This document shows positions 1-7,791 of a stretch of 64,000 nt of DNA, in pieces. This stretch comes from Anammoximicrobium sp964645045 (GTDB lineage: Bacteria; Planctomycetota; Planctomycetia; Pirellulales; Pirellulaceae), in contig CAZXYZ010000006.1 in assembly GCA_964645045.1 (NCBI GenBank), forward strand, positions 113,105 through 177,104, in the 5' to 3' direction. The translations under genes were made by a program, and so were the position numbers. The notes beneath the pieces are model-generated. The model was not told where the DNA came from and ran no database searches. It saw nothing but the letters and a program-made list of their open reading frames with translations. How positions within the stretch are numbered: the first letter of the stretch is position 1; the number at the start of each line of letters is the position of its first letter.

Positions 1-2
1 CC

Positions 3-593
3 GGTTCCCACGGCTCCCGCGTGCTGGCCGAGTACAAGGAAGTCGAGACCGGCAAACGCGCCGACCGCCCTGAACTGGCCAAGGCCATCGCCCAAGCGAA
101 ACGCTCGCGGGCCACGTTGGTGGTCGCCAAGCTCGACCGGCTGGCCCGCAACGTGGCATTCACGTCGGCGCTGATGGAATCCGGCGTCGATTTCGTGGCC
201 TGCGACAACCCGCACGCCAACCGGTTGACGATCCACATCCTGGCCGCCGTCGCCGAGGACGAGGCACGGCGGATCTCCGAGCGAACCAAAGCCGCCCTGG
301 AAGCCGCCAAGCACCGGGGCGTCAAGCTCGGAGCCGCCCGGCCCGAATGCCGCAACCTGACCGACAAGGCCCGCCGCAAGGGCACGAAGGCATCGGCAGC
401 CGTGGTGAAACAGCAGGCCGACGAAGCCTACACGGATCTCCGCGACTTCTTCGCCGCCCTGCGCCCGGCGTTCAGCTACCAGCAAATCGCGGACATCCTG
501 AACATGCGCGGCGAACGCACCCGTCGCGGCAGGCCCTGGACCGACGTAGCCGTCCTGCGTGTGTGCAGGCGGCTGGGCATTCTATCCCTCTGA
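3..593 (+). CDS. serine recombinase/resolvase, C-terminal part (5' end outside window)
   Basis: Site-specific DNA recombinase of the resolvase/invertase family. The visible 196 residues begin inside the catalytic domain. The reading frame is open to the window edge, so the GTG at 21 is probably internal and the catalytic serine lies upstream. Family hallmarks are the ESGK-like stretch (VETGKRADRPEL), the helix with AKLDRLARN, and AAVAEDEARRISERTKAAL, which corresponds to the conserved E-helix that leads into the DNA-binding part. The C-terminus (FSYQQIADILNMRGERTRRGRPWTDVAVLRV, shown here only as the segment at about 471-575) is a helix-turn-helix of the type used by small planctomycete and phage resolvases. 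A decayed copy of this 3' end lies at 2316-2436. The family is certain; the exact biological role is not. Confidence 0.88.
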   Translation, partial: GSHGSRVLAEYKEVETGKRADRPELAKAIAQAKRSRATLVVAKLDRLARNVAFTSALMESGVDFVACDNPHANRLTIHILAAVAEDEARRISERTKAALEAAKHRGVKLGAARPECRNLTDKARRKGTKASAAVVKQQADEAYTDLRDFFAALRPAFSYQQIADILNMRGERTRRGRPWTDVAVLRVCRRLGILSL

Positions 594-722
594 GGGAAAC
601 CGCAGTCTGATTGCCCCAGCCCGCCCCCTTTGGTAGGTTGAACAACGCCAAGCTTGTCAAGACTGGCGTTCGGGCCTCGCCGTGTCGAACATGCAAAGCA
701 TTTGGACTTGGGAGTTGCCACC

Positions 723-1421
723 ATGAACAAATTTCTGCTCGCCACGTTGTGTGTCTTGCTAAGTTCACAGCTATTGCACGCACAAGATTCGTCCGCAGCG
801 CCAACTGTCTCGTCGAAAGAGCCAGACGTTGCAGTCCTCGCAGCCGTTCTTATCATGTCCATTCTCGTATTTGCGATGGCAGCAAGAAGCGTCTTTGGGC
901 CAAGTCGGCCGGAGTCAACGACTAGCAATGCGGCACCAGCGTCGGAAGCGTCCACGTCAATGTCTTACTGTGCTGCCTGTAACGTCACGGTCTACCGCGA
1001 TGCTCGGTTCTGCGAGAAGTGTGGTGCCCCAATGCAACGGATCTCCAGCGGAATCCCAATCGAGGGCAAGACAGCCCCGCAACCGGCCGGAAGTACCGTC
1101 CCACAACCGGCAAATCTCAATTCATCGGCGCAGTTCCAGCAGTTGGGCAGCGTGACCGGGCAGGTTGCATCTGGGACGCAACTGACTGCCGATCAGCGGA
1201 AAGCCAGCGGAATGGCGGTTGCTGGATTCTCACTTGGAATTGCTTCGGTGTTTCTGTACTGGATCGGCATTGTGCCTATTCTCGGCCTGATCTTCAGCAT
1301 CATCGCGCTGGCGACGTATCGGCCGGAAATCCACACGGGCCGCTGGATGGCGGTAATCGGCCTTGTATTGTCCGCCCTGTACACCGTCATGTCCCTCGCC
1401 GCATTGGGCCATCTCAAATAG
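723..1421 (+). CDS. zinc-ribbon membrane protein with DUF4190-like C-terminus
   Basis: Predicted membrane protein of 232 residues and unknown function. The start at 723 is chosen because it gives a signal-like N-terminus (MNKFLLATLCVLLSS) preceded by GGGAG; an earlier in-frame start at 654 would add residues with no such character. A hydrophobic segment spans about residues 36-58. A zinc ribbon follows at about 81-103, with the pairs CAAC and CEKC. A Pro/Gln-rich linker leads to two hydrophobic segments at about 163-198 and 206-228, separated by a short polar loop with EIHTGRWMAVIGL, the layout of DUF4190 proteins. It sits alone on the plus strand between the recombinase and an opposing gene. 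It may sense or scaffold at the membrane, but that is inference. Confidence 0.75.
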   Translation: MNKFLLATLCVLLSSQLLHAQDSSAAPTVSSKEPDVAVLAAVLIMSILVFAMAARSVFGPSRPESTTSNAAPASEASTSMSYCAACNVTVYRDARFCEKCGAPMQRISSGIPIEGKTAPQPAGSTVPQPANLNSSAQFQQLGSVTGQVASGTQLTADQRKASGMAVAGFSLGIASVFLYWIGIVPILGLIFSIIALATYRPEIHTGRWMAVIGLVLSALYTVMSLAALGHLK

Positions 1422-1546
1422 GAACTATGCTGCCGCGGCATCTCCCGCCGTAGATCCGGCTGTGAACAGCCCCAACGACTCGCACGCAGACCCACCGCGA
1501 AGCTATAGGAACAGTCCGTATTCGGGAAAGCGCGAATCGGTTCAGT

Positions 1547-2038
1547 TTAGACATTCTGGGAGTACTGCTGGATCGCTACTCCGACCACGACGCCGATGAC
1601 GCCGATGACAGCCGCGATGATGGCAACTGACCCCATGATCCAAAGGTGTTGTTTGTGACGATTGTCGGCCCGAAGTGCCTCGCCCTTCTGCCACTCCTCG
1701 CGGCGGCGAGACTCTTGTTCCTGCCAACCTCGCTGATCCTGAAACATTTTCCTTGCCATATTCATCACAAGGTGCTCCTTGGGTCTCAGTCCCCTCTGCC
1801 ACGGCGTGAAATCGTTGCACTGGATCTCACGGCCTATCGCATCCATCGTTTCGCTCGGCTTGGGCGATCCTTGACGATCCCGCAACGGAAATGCAAGGGA
1901 ATCGGAGAGGCAGAACAGCGACGCAATCTGTCCGCTGGGGAGGTTCCCACCGTCCTTGATCCGATCTGTAGCCTCCAGAGCATCGTTTCCCGCTTCGTTT
2001 CGGCACGCCAAATATCCGCAGTCCCTGCAACGGACCAT
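1547..2038 (-). CDS. small tail-anchored protein with N-terminal CxxC motif
   Basis: Hypothetical protein of 163 residues. The ATG at 2038 is chosen over the upstream in-frame start at 2083 because GGGAGGT lies 6-9 bases before it and because the protein then opens directly with MVRCRDCGYLACRN, a half zinc-ribbon. The middle is charged and Glu/Arg/Gln-rich (WQEQESRRREEWQKGE) and probably a coiled coil. The last 30 residues form one strongly hydrophobic helix (about 134-158) ending in QQYSQNV, so the protein is probably tail-anchored with the Cys motif in the cytoplasm. I do not recognise a family. It opposes the zinc-ribbon membrane protein at 723-1421 and has a similar Cys-motif plus membrane-helix plan, but no sequence similarity between them is evident. 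Confidence 0.6.
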   Translation of the reverse strand: MVRCRDCGYLACRNEAGNDALEATDRIKDGGNLPSGQIASLFCLSDSLAFPLRDRQGSPKPSETMDAIGREIQCNDFTPWQRGLRPKEHLVMNMARKMFQDQRGWQEQESRRREEWQKGEALRADNRHKQHLWIMGSVAIIAAVIGVIGVVVGVAIQQYSQNV

Positions 2039-2134
2039 AGGTGAACCTCCCGGCCTTGACGAAATCGGCCGAGACGCTACCATGCGGATACGGATCCCAA
2101 ATGGTTCTCTCGGCCAAAGAGAGAATCGCTGAAA

Positions 2135-2166
2135 CGCCCCGATGCCAGTCGGGGCGTATTCATTTT
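2135..2166 (+). terminator. candidate intrinsic terminator
   Basis: An 8-bp perfect stem CGCCCCGA/TCGGGGCG with the loop TGCCAG is followed by TATTCATTTT. The U-rich run is interrupted, so efficiency is uncertain. No intact plus-strand gene ends here, which suggests it belonged to a gene now lost from this decayed stretch. Confidence 0.45.
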
Positions 2167-2315
2167 CGCACGGAGAGAGGTTGTTGTCGATGCCTCATCG
2201 ACCAGTCCCGCCATCACGTTAGTTGCAACGGAGTAGCGGTCGCTGATTGTGTCCTGACGGGGAGTTGGGACATGTCGCAGCAGCAACCGAGTAGAATTCG
2301 TGGTAATCTTCCGCC

Positions 2316-2436
2316 TTCAGCTACCAGCGGATCGCCAACATCGGCACGATACAGGCGATCGCACTTGTGAAGGCAACCCCTGGGCCTGCGCAATCGTCCT
2401 GCGGGCGTACAGGCGGCTGGCATCCCATCATTCTGA
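2316..2436 (+). pseudogene. decayed 3' end of a serine recombinase gene
   Basis: This segment aligns base for base with the last 40 codons of the recombinase at 3-593. It opens with the codons for FSYQRIANI (against FSYQQIADI), passes through PWACAIVLRAYRRL in a shifted frame (against PWTDVAVLRVCRRL), and after a second shift ends LGIPSF-stop (against LGILSL-stop). The distance from the Phe codon to the Trp codon is 65 bases here and 66 in the intact copy, so one base was lost; a second loss lies just before the final residues. The start of the gene is not detectable. It shows that a second recombinase copy once ended here. Confidence 0.7.
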
Positions 2437-2499
2437 CGAGCCGCTCTGCCGCGTCATGCCGAAAGAAGCCGGACGACGCCATGCCTGTCCGACCTGCGC

Positions 2500-3930
2500 C
2501 TACTTGGAAAGCACAGGGTCCACCCACATGGCCCAAGCATGGTTTGCGAAGCCTGGACAATCCACTCGCAAGTCCAGCTTTCTGAGGCCGGATACGTTCA
2601 CGGTAAACACTTGTTTGTCGCCACTGCGCTGCAACGGGCGAGACTTCCAGAGCATTCGTCCATCGCCGATGACTTGGAATGTAAGCGGCGTTCTCGATCC
2701 CGTCGCAACTTGCCCGTCAAGATCCCTGGGTAGATCCGTAATCGCAGCCGTCCCTGTCAACTCGCGATATCCGTTGGGCAGGTTGTACGCGATTGACGAA
2801 GACGAATTAGGGGGTGGATGCGCAAACAATCCGTGAGCAGGTTGGACATTTTCAACCGTGTGAGCTTCACCGATAGCCATTGTCGGGTGCAGGATTACTT
2901 GATGCGGCTCCAGTTCGGATAAGAACATGTGTCCGTCTGATTCTGTCAGCGGCTTCGCTGCCTTCGAGATCTCTGCCAGTCGTTGCGTGACCTTGAGGCG
3001 GCCAAGTCCGGCTGGGACGTTCGGCTCGGCCTGCCGATACCAATACCCGGCACGTAGCCGAAGTGAAGCCCGCTCCTCGCCTTGCTTGCTATCGGCCAAT
3101 GCCCACCAAGCGTCGCCGATTCCAACCTGCTCGTCCGCCGAAGTTGCCCCGCGCAAATCTAGCACCGCCACCGTCTTCAGATCCACGTCGCTCCCAAGGG
3201 CCAGATATGGAACGCCCCGCTTCCAATCGCCCTTGACGAAGCACAAGTACCGCCCCGCCGCCAAATTCGCCGTCGGTTCCACAGGGTCGCCGTCCATGAC
3301 CGCAAGGGCATCGCGGTACACCTGAGCCGCCTTCAGCAGCACTTTGAGTTCGTCCGCCTTGGTCGCCATCGCTTTCACGATCGCTATCTGCTTCGCCTTC
3401 TGGGCAGACGATCGGGCCGCTTCGCACAGGCTGATCGCGTTTTCGTAGTCGTCAGAGTCCGCCAACGCTCGAACGACATCCAAGGCCGCCTCCGCGACCG
3501 CTTTGTGCTGGGTGGAGAGACTGGCTCGGCTTGCGGCTGTCAACAACGATTCAGCCTTCAACTTCGCGACCGGCACGTCAAACCGCTGGGATAGTTGCTC
3601 CGTGGCTTGAATTGCCGTCGGCGCGTCGCCCGCGTTCGCTGCCACATCCCGCGCGATCTTGAGCAAAACGTACTGATCCGCCGAACCAGCCGGGAAAGTC
3701 GATGAGGCGTTGATCATTTCCGTGGCCAATCCCGTCTTATCTGCCACGGTCTTGGCTTGCTGAAATCGCCCAGCATAGATTTCACTCGCCGCCTTCTGGG
3801 CCGCTTCTTGAGCTTGGGCGTCTGGGATGGCGGCCTTTTGCTGGGGCGTCGGCTGATCTGCCCGTCCCATTCCGATGGCACCCAACGTCAGGACGGCGAA
3901 CACGAGAACGCGTTCCATTCGACCTTGCAT
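2500..3930 (-). CDS. secreted protein with C-terminal NPCBM-like domain
   Basis: Predicted exported protein of 476 residues. The ATG at 3930 is preferred because AAAGAAAGG lies about 8 bases upstream and the N-terminus MQGRMERVLVFAVLTLGAIG is a good signal peptide ending near GMGRADQP. Residues about 25-320 are Ala-rich and helical (SEIYAGRFQQAKTVADKTGLA, then LLKAAQVYRDALAVM), like the TPR-type repeats of planctomycete periplasmic proteins. The last 140 residues (from about DGHMFLSELEP to HAWAMWVDPVLSK) look like an NPCBM-type carbohydrate-binding module, whose family commonly ends with a similar 'H..W..P.L' pattern. A role in binding cell-surface or environmental glycans is inference. It is divergent from the gene at 4393. 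Confidence 0.72.
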   Translation of the reverse strand: MQGRMERVLVFAVLTLGAIGMGRADQPTPQQKAAIPDAQAQEAAQKAASEIYAGRFQQAKTVADKTGLATEMINASSTFPAGSADQYVLLKIARDVAANAGDAPTAIQATEQLSQRFDVPVAKLKAESLLTAASRASLSTQHKAVAEAALDVVRALADSDDYENAISLCEAARSSAQKAKQIAIVKAMATKADELKVLLKAAQVYRDALAVMDGDPVEPTANLAAGRYLCFVKGDWKRGVPYLALGSDVDLKTVAVLDLRGATSADEQVGIGDAWWALADSKQGEERASLRLRAGYWYRQAEPNVPAGLGRLKVTQRLAEISKAAKPLTESDGHMFLSELEPHQVILHPTMAIGEAHTVENVQPAHGLFAHPPPNSSSSIAYNLPNGYRELTGTAAITDLPRDLDGQVATGSRTPLTFQVIGDGRMLWKSRPLQRSGDKQVFTVNVSGLRKLDLRVDCPGFANHAWAMWVDPVLSK

Positions 3931-4392
3931 GGCGGGCGGCCTTTCTTTCAACGGGCCAGGCCGATGGACGCCAGCGGAAAGGCAGGTGCAAATACTGGCA
4001 TCCTCGGCCCGATTTCAGCCGCGCGGTTTGCTGGACCGCGCGGCACCCGATGGAACGAGTCTAGCCCCTGCGACAACGGCCTGCAATCAGCCGAGCGCCC
4101 AACGGATCGTTTTGTCGGCAAACCAACCCGGATCTGCCCCGCCGCCAAGGCTGCAAGAATCGCCCCAGGACAGCCGCAAGCCGGGCTGGACGTGTCGCGT
4201 GTCGTCCGTCGCCCCGATGCGGCACACTGGCGGCTGAGCGTTGTGGCCCAGTGCATGCCGGTCAGCCCATCGCTGACACGTGCCGTCAATTCTGGTAGCA
4301 TAACATGGGGCTGGAGCGACGGCTCGACCGGCGGTATCCCGACCGCCTGCCCCCCCTTTTTCTCTTCGGGACCGATAACGGGAGTCGGACAC
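3931..4392. other. gene-free divergent intergenic region
   Basis: No convincing gene is seen. A 9-bp perfect GC-rich hairpin (CCGCGCGGT/ACCGCGCGG, 7-base loop) lies at 4019-4043, without a U run. The region should carry the promoters of the two divergent genes at 3930 and 4393, but I found no clear -35/-10 pair. An apparent plus-strand reading frame across it begins inside the antisense of the secreted-protein gene and lacks protein-like character. Confidence 0.5.
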
Positions 4393-5184
4393 GTGTCCAA
4401 GTCAGTTAGTTCTTGCGCGTCTGATTTACCTAACGACACGACAGAATTGCAGAGACTGCGGACGTTGGCCTTTCAGGCTGTATCCGTGTTTCAGCAGGTA
4501 GCCAGCGACTTTGAAGACCTGGCGCAATCCGTAGGCGAGGCGAGGCGGCGGCGACGACTTCAACCTGACCCGTGGCGTGATGAGCCGCCGCAGGCAATCT
4601 GCGATTACGTGCAAGCACACCAGCGGTATGACTTACTGCACGCCTATCTTGGGCGGGAGGAACGGGACACGGTCACGCGTTTCGTCACAGCGATTTGCAC
4701 CTTCGTCAAGTTGTGGAAAGCGTTAGCAGAGAGCTTTGAACGCAATGACTTTGTAAGCCGCGTCACGAAGGAGGCTCGATCCATTCCCGGATATGATCCG
4801 AGTCAAGAGCCGGAGTTCCGTCAACACGTAGCGCACAGACTTACCCAAGTCGCTTTTTCTCCGGAGGGGCTGAGCGACTTAAGCGATCAAGCTATCGCCC
4901 TCTCCGATGTCTACCGCAACCTGGAATCACGAATTCGGGCGAAGATCGAGGGAAAGAAGCAGGTGCAGCCGAGAGGAAAAGGCAAACGTGGACGCCCGAC
5001 CGACACCGACCTCAAGGAAGACAAGCGGATTTCCGACGCTTGGAAGACCGGCGCTCATCCGACCTATGAAGCCTGTGGGCACGCACTCGGCATGACGGGG
5101 GAGCATATTGGGCGACGTGTACGAGAGGCGGTTGACCGGCAACGAAAACGACACCCGAATCGCCGGAAAAATTTGCGCCGCTAA
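4393..5184 (+). CDS. hypothetical protein with C-terminal helix-turn-helix
   Basis: Protein of 263 residues of unknown function. The GTG at 4393 is chosen because GGGAG lies 9 bases upstream and protein-like composition starts there; the same frame is open further upstream, but that part lies over the promoter and the opposite gene. The N-terminal 170 residues are helical and rich in charged residues (LAFQAVSVFQQVASDFEDLAQ). The end is strongly basic: GKGKRGRPTDTDLKEDKRI is followed by a probable helix-turn-helix (TYEACGHALGMTGEHIGRRV), the arrangement seen in DNA-binding accessory proteins of integrative elements. It is the first gene of the likely element and is followed by two inverted repeats. 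Confidence 0.6.
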   Translation: MSKSVSSCASDLPNDTTELQRLRTLAFQAVSVFQQVASDFEDLAQSVGEARRRRRLQPDPWRDEPPQAICDYVQAHQRYDLLHAYLGREERDTVTRFVTAICTFVKLWKALAESFERNDFVSRVTKEARSIPGYDPSQEPEFRQHVAHRLTQVAFSPEGLSDLSDQAIALSDVYRNLESRIRAKIEGKKQVQPRGKGKRGRPTDTDLKEDKRISDAWKTGAHPTYEACGHALGMTGEHIGRRVREAVDRQRKRHPNRRKNLRR

Positions 5185-5201
5185 CCCTTGTCAAGTGCGC
5201 T

Positions 5202-5281
5202 GAATTATTCCGGCGCGGAATTCTTGCCCTGTCCTGCTGGGACAATCTCGGGCTTTCCTGTTCAACGCGCCGGAATAATTC
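5202..5281 (+). repeat. 16-bp perfect inverted repeat with nested stem
   Basis: The arms GAATTATTCCGGCGCG (5202-5217) and its exact complement (5266-5281) enclose 48 bases. Inside, GCCC-TGTCC pairs with GGACA...GGGC around the loop TGCTG. The whole can fold as a long stem with an inner hairpin. There is no U run, so it is not a normal terminator. It could be a recombination or replication site of the element, or a structured RNA. Confidence 0.6.
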
Positions 5282-5316
5282 CGCCACACCACGTTCATTT
5301 CCATTCCGTCGTTGAT

Positions 5317-5373
5317 AACTCCCATTGACGCAAGCCTGTTGCTTGCTGCCTGTTCAAACCTTCAATGGGAGTT
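5317..5373 (+). promoter_or_regulatory. leader hairpin that can mask the RBS of the AlpA-like gene
   Basis: The 12-base arms AACTCCCATTGA (5317-5328) and TCAATGGGAGTT (5362-5373) are exact complements. The second arm contains the only good ribosome-binding site (GGGAG, 5367-5371) for the ATG at 5380. The 33-base loop holds a smaller stem, GCAAG/CTTGC. If formed in the mRNA, the outer stem would block translation of the downstream gene. Confidence 0.55.
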
Positions 5374-5379
5374 TCGACG

Positions 5380-5625
5380 ATGACTGTTGCTCCATTCGTA
5401 CCGAGCAGATCACCCGCAGACCTTCTCGACGTGAAATCCGTGGCGACCCTTCTTGGTTGCTCTGCCCGCCACGTTTACAGGCTGTCCGATCGGGGTGGCA
5501 TGCCACGTCCCGTTCGGCTCGGCGCTCTTGTCCGTTGGCGACGCCGGACAGGCGACCCGATCACAGGTATCGAGGACTGGATCGAAGCCGGCTGCCCTTC
5601 TTGCAGGGGGGCAAGCCGCCGATGA
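5380..5625 (+). CDS. AlpA/excisionase-like helix-turn-helix protein
   Basis: Small DNA-binding protein of 81 residues, of the AlpA or MerR-like excisionase group used by integrative elements for excision or regulation. The motif LLDVKSVATLLGCSARHVYRLSDRGGMPRPVRLGALVRW gives the winged helix, spread over about residues 16-54; WIEAGCPSC near the end is the usual closing helix with its 'GCP'. Start choice: the ATG at 5380 has GGGAG 8 bases upstream, whereas an ATG at 5365 would put that GGGAG inside the gene. The leader can form a hairpin that hides this site. It is followed after 69 bases by the DUF669-like gene and probably shares its transcript. Confidence 0.8.
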   Translation: MTVAPFVPSRSPADLLDVKSVATLLGCSARHVYRLSDRGGMPRPVRLGALVRWRRRTGDPITGIEDWIEAGCPSCRGASRR

Positions 5626-5694
5626 CGACTACAGTCCACGCCACTGGGGTTCATCTGGAGTCTCGACCTCTCGACCAAATTAAGGAATCAAGGC

Positions 5695-6234
5695 ATGGGT
5701 AAGCTTCAAGACATTCTACGCAATGGCGAAGCCGACAGGCTGCGCGAATCTTGGGAATCGACCGAAGCCGCTGGAGAACTCACGGCATTGCCGAAAGGCG
5801 AGTATGTCGCACATATCGTCGCCGGCACGCTGGAAAACGGAAAGAGCCGCGGGACGCCAGGTTACAAGTTGACGTTTCGCGTATGCGAAGGCGAGTACGC
5901 TGGACGGTACTTCTGGCACGACCTGTGGCTGACCGAACCTGCTTTGCCGATGACGAAACGCGACTTGGCCAAGATTGGGGTGACCTCGCTCGACCAGTTG
6001 GAGCAGCCGTTGCCGCAGGGCATCCGTTGCCGCTGCAAGTTGGCTTCTCGGCGCGGCGAAAACAACTGCAGCGAATCCAATAAGCTGCGAACCTTCACCG
6101 TTGTTGGGGTTGACTCGCCGGAGTCTGACGGGTTCCTGCCCGCAAACGAACGCTCACCGGACGAACCGATCGGTGACGCCTCGCCAACTGTGACAGCAAA
6201 CGAGAGCGACGAAGCGGACACGTTGTCGTTCTAG
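5695..6234 (+). CDS. DUF669-like phage/element protein
   Basis: Protein of 179 residues resembling DUF669 proteins that accompany phage and plasmid replication genes and are often thought to act as single-strand DNA-binding or accessory proteins. The match rests on LPKGEYVAHIVAGTLENGKS, then a beta-rich stretch with YKLTFRVCEGEYAGRYFWHDLWL and TKRDLAKIGVTSLDQLEQPLP, followed by an acidic, disordered tail ending in SDEADTLSF. Such acidic tails are also typical of SSB-like proteins. The gene sits 48 bases upstream of the helicase-like ATPase gene, so joint function in element replication is a fair inference. The start codon follows AAGGAATCAAGGC. Confidence 0.65.
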   Translation: MGKLQDILRNGEADRLRESWESTEAAGELTALPKGEYVAHIVAGTLENGKSRGTPGYKLTFRVCEGEYAGRYFWHDLWLTEPALPMTKRDLAKIGVTSLDQLEQPLPQGIRCRCKLASRRGENNCSESNKLRTFTVVGVDSPESDGFLPANERSPDEPIGDASPTVTANESDEADTLSF

Positions 6235-6282
6235 CTCTCCACGCCATGAACCATTGAAACAAGGCCAAGAAAGGAAATACAA

Positions 6283-7221
6283 ATGGACAATCCGAACTTT
6301 CAAAGCGGAACCGACGTTTTCGACGATTGGCGGGACGATCTGTTGACGGGCACGCCACCCGTCCTGTATCCCGTCGGTGATGGTGAGTTAGCCCGGCTCG
6401 AAATCGGCCCGAAGCTGGTTACACTGTTGGGCGGACCTCCCGGCGTCGGCAAGACGGCTTTCGTGATGCAAGCCGTAACCGACGCTCTCCGGCTGACGCC
6501 TTCCTTGCGGGCGCTGGTGGCAAATGTCGAAACGTCGCCTTCCGTGCTACTCGACCGGCAATTGGCTCGGCTCTCTGGCATTTCGGCGGGAATTATCCGT
6601 TACCGGAAACTGGGAGCATCACACGCCGACCGCCTCGACGCAGGCTTGGGGACACTGGAAGACATTGCCCCGCGGCTCGCTTTCGTCAAGCCGCCCTTCG
6701 ACCTAGCGAACATCGCTGCCTCGGCTGACGCATTCGGCGCGCAGTTGCTGTTGTTGGACTACATCCAACGCATCCCGCCTCCGGGCCAACACGGTGACCG
6801 GCGCGGCTCGATAGATGCGACAATGGGTTACCTTCGGCAGTTCGCCGATGCCGGGGTTGCCGTGGTGATGGTTGCCGCTTTGGCTCGCCAGAAAGACGGG
6901 AGAGGACGGTCGAGCTACCACCAAGATGCTTTGACACTGGCGAGCTTCCGCGAATCAAGCGAGTTGGAATTCGGCAGCGATGATTGCTTCATTCTGTCGT
7001 CGGACCCGAAAGCCGACTCCGTTGTCACCCTTCGGCACCTGAAAGCACGGCACACCGAACCACGAGACATCGCGCTAAGGTTCGACCGAAAACGGCAAAG
7101 CTTCACCCCCTTGGACCCGACCAACGCCAAGAAGACGCCGAAGGGCAAGCTGGAAGCCGCGCTTCCCACGCTCTGGAATCAGACGGAACTGGCCGACGAT
7201 GAAGGGGACGGCAACGAATGA
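6283..7221 (+). CDS. DnaB/RepA-like RecA-fold ATPase
   Basis: ATPase of 312 residues with the RecA-type core seen in DnaB C-terminal and plasmid RepA helicases. The Walker A motif GGPPGVGKTAF lies near residue 50 and Walker B LLLLDYIQRIPP near residue 155, where DYIQ is a typical DnaB/RepA signature. The stretch ASFRESSELEFGSDDCFIL followed by LRHLKARHTEPRDIALRFDRK matches the sensor and arginine-finger region of these enzymes. No separate N-terminal DnaB domain is present, so it resembles RepA more than chromosomal DnaB. It overlaps the next gene by 4 bases. It probably drives replication of the integrated element or its excised circle; no primase was recognised nearby. Confidence 0.78.
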   Translation: MDNPNFQSGTDVFDDWRDDLLTGTPPVLYPVGDGELARLEIGPKLVTLLGGPPGVGKTAFVMQAVTDALRLTPSLRALVANVETSPSVLLDRQLARLSGISAGIIRYRKLGASHADRLDAGLGTLEDIAPRLAFVKPPFDLANIAASADAFGAQLLLLDYIQRIPPPGQHGDRRGSIDATMGYLRQFADAGVAVVMVAALARQKDGRGRSSYHQDALTLASFRESSELEFGSDDCFILSSDPKADSVVTLRHLKARHTEPRDIALRFDRKRQSFTPLDPTNAKKTPKGKLEAALPTLWNQTELADDEGDGNE

Positions 7222-7637
7222 CCGCCAGGGATGACAAGCCGGCTCTGAACGGATGTTCTGTTCTGCCGCCGATGGACGACGAAGCCGATCGGCACCAGGA
7301 CGGCGATGGGAAGCCGTCCAGCGCGAACGGGAAAGCGAGTTGGCGTCAATCAGGCGAACGGTTCCGCGTGCTGAATGCCTTCGTGGACTTCACACTTGCC
7401 GGGCTATCCCGAAACGACATTGCCGTCTGGCTGACGTTGTACCGCGACACGAAGGGCAATGGCACAGCGCGGACCTCGCAAGCTGAGTTAGCACGGCGAG
7501 CGGGGATTACCGACCGAACGGTACGCCGCGCGATCGAACGCCTCAGCCGGCTCGGACTCCTACGAGTAGTCCGTCGAGGCGGCATCGGGCGCGGGCCATC
7601 TGCCTACGTGGTCCATCCGATACCGCCCCAAAAGTAA
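7218..7637 (+). CDS. winged helix-turn-helix replication-associated protein
   Basis: Protein of 139 residues. The first 45 residues are acidic and polar. Residues about 48-130 form a helix-turn-helix domain: LSRNDIAVWLTLYRDT, TSQAELARRAGITDRTVRRAIERL and GLLRVVRRGGIGRGPSAYVV. The pattern matches the helix-turn-helix proteins that follow RepA-like ATPases in mobile elements and resembles the DNA-binding domain of replication initiators. The start codon overlaps the ATPase stop codon (ATGA), so the two are translationally coupled. Three copies of the sequence AACCGGACA lie at and just after the stop codon and may be its binding sites. Confidence 0.7.
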   Translation: MTARDDKPALNGCSVLPPMDDEADRHQDGDGKPSSANGKASWRQSGERFRVLNAFVDFTLAGLSRNDIAVWLTLYRDTKGNGTARTSQAELARRAGITDRTVRRAIERLSRLGLLRVVRRGGIGRGPSAYVVHPIPPQK

Positions 7638-7670
7638 CCGGACAGGATTGTGTCCGGTTATAACCGGACA
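7636..7670 (+). repeat. three AACCGGACA motifs (two direct, one inverted)
   Basis: AACCGGACA occurs at 7636-7644 and 7662-7670, with its complement TGTCCGGTT at 7651-7659. The first copy overlaps the stop codon of the winged-helix gene. Short repeats right after replication genes suggest iterons of an origin or operators; the first pair can also form a hairpin. Confidence 0.5.
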
Positions 7671-7791
7671 GTCAGTGTCATTTACTGCGGACAAAGCTGT
7701 GACCGCCTTCCCATAAGGGACCATAAGGCGCGTCCGCCTTTTGCATCCCTGACGGGGAAAGGCGAACGCTTGCACTTGGAGAATGCGAACG

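Larger units (their letters stand above)
2039..2499. other. gene-free stretch with hairpins and a recombinase remnant
   Basis: No intact gene is seen here. The left part holds the ribosome-binding site of the minus-strand gene at 1547-2038. An inverted repeat TTCTCTC/GAGAGAA lies at 2105-2125, followed by a terminator-like hairpin at 2135-2156. The right part (2316-2436) is a frameshifted remnant of a serine recombinase 3' end. The rest, 2167-2315, has no recognisable content. Confidence 0.6.

Noticed and set aside
1..4392. Left copy of the tRNA-Pro attachment site
   Set aside because: I looked for the T-arm and acceptor 3' sequence of the tRNA (GATTCGAACTCTC and CGGGGCGGAG) and saw no copy to the left, so the element border stays open.
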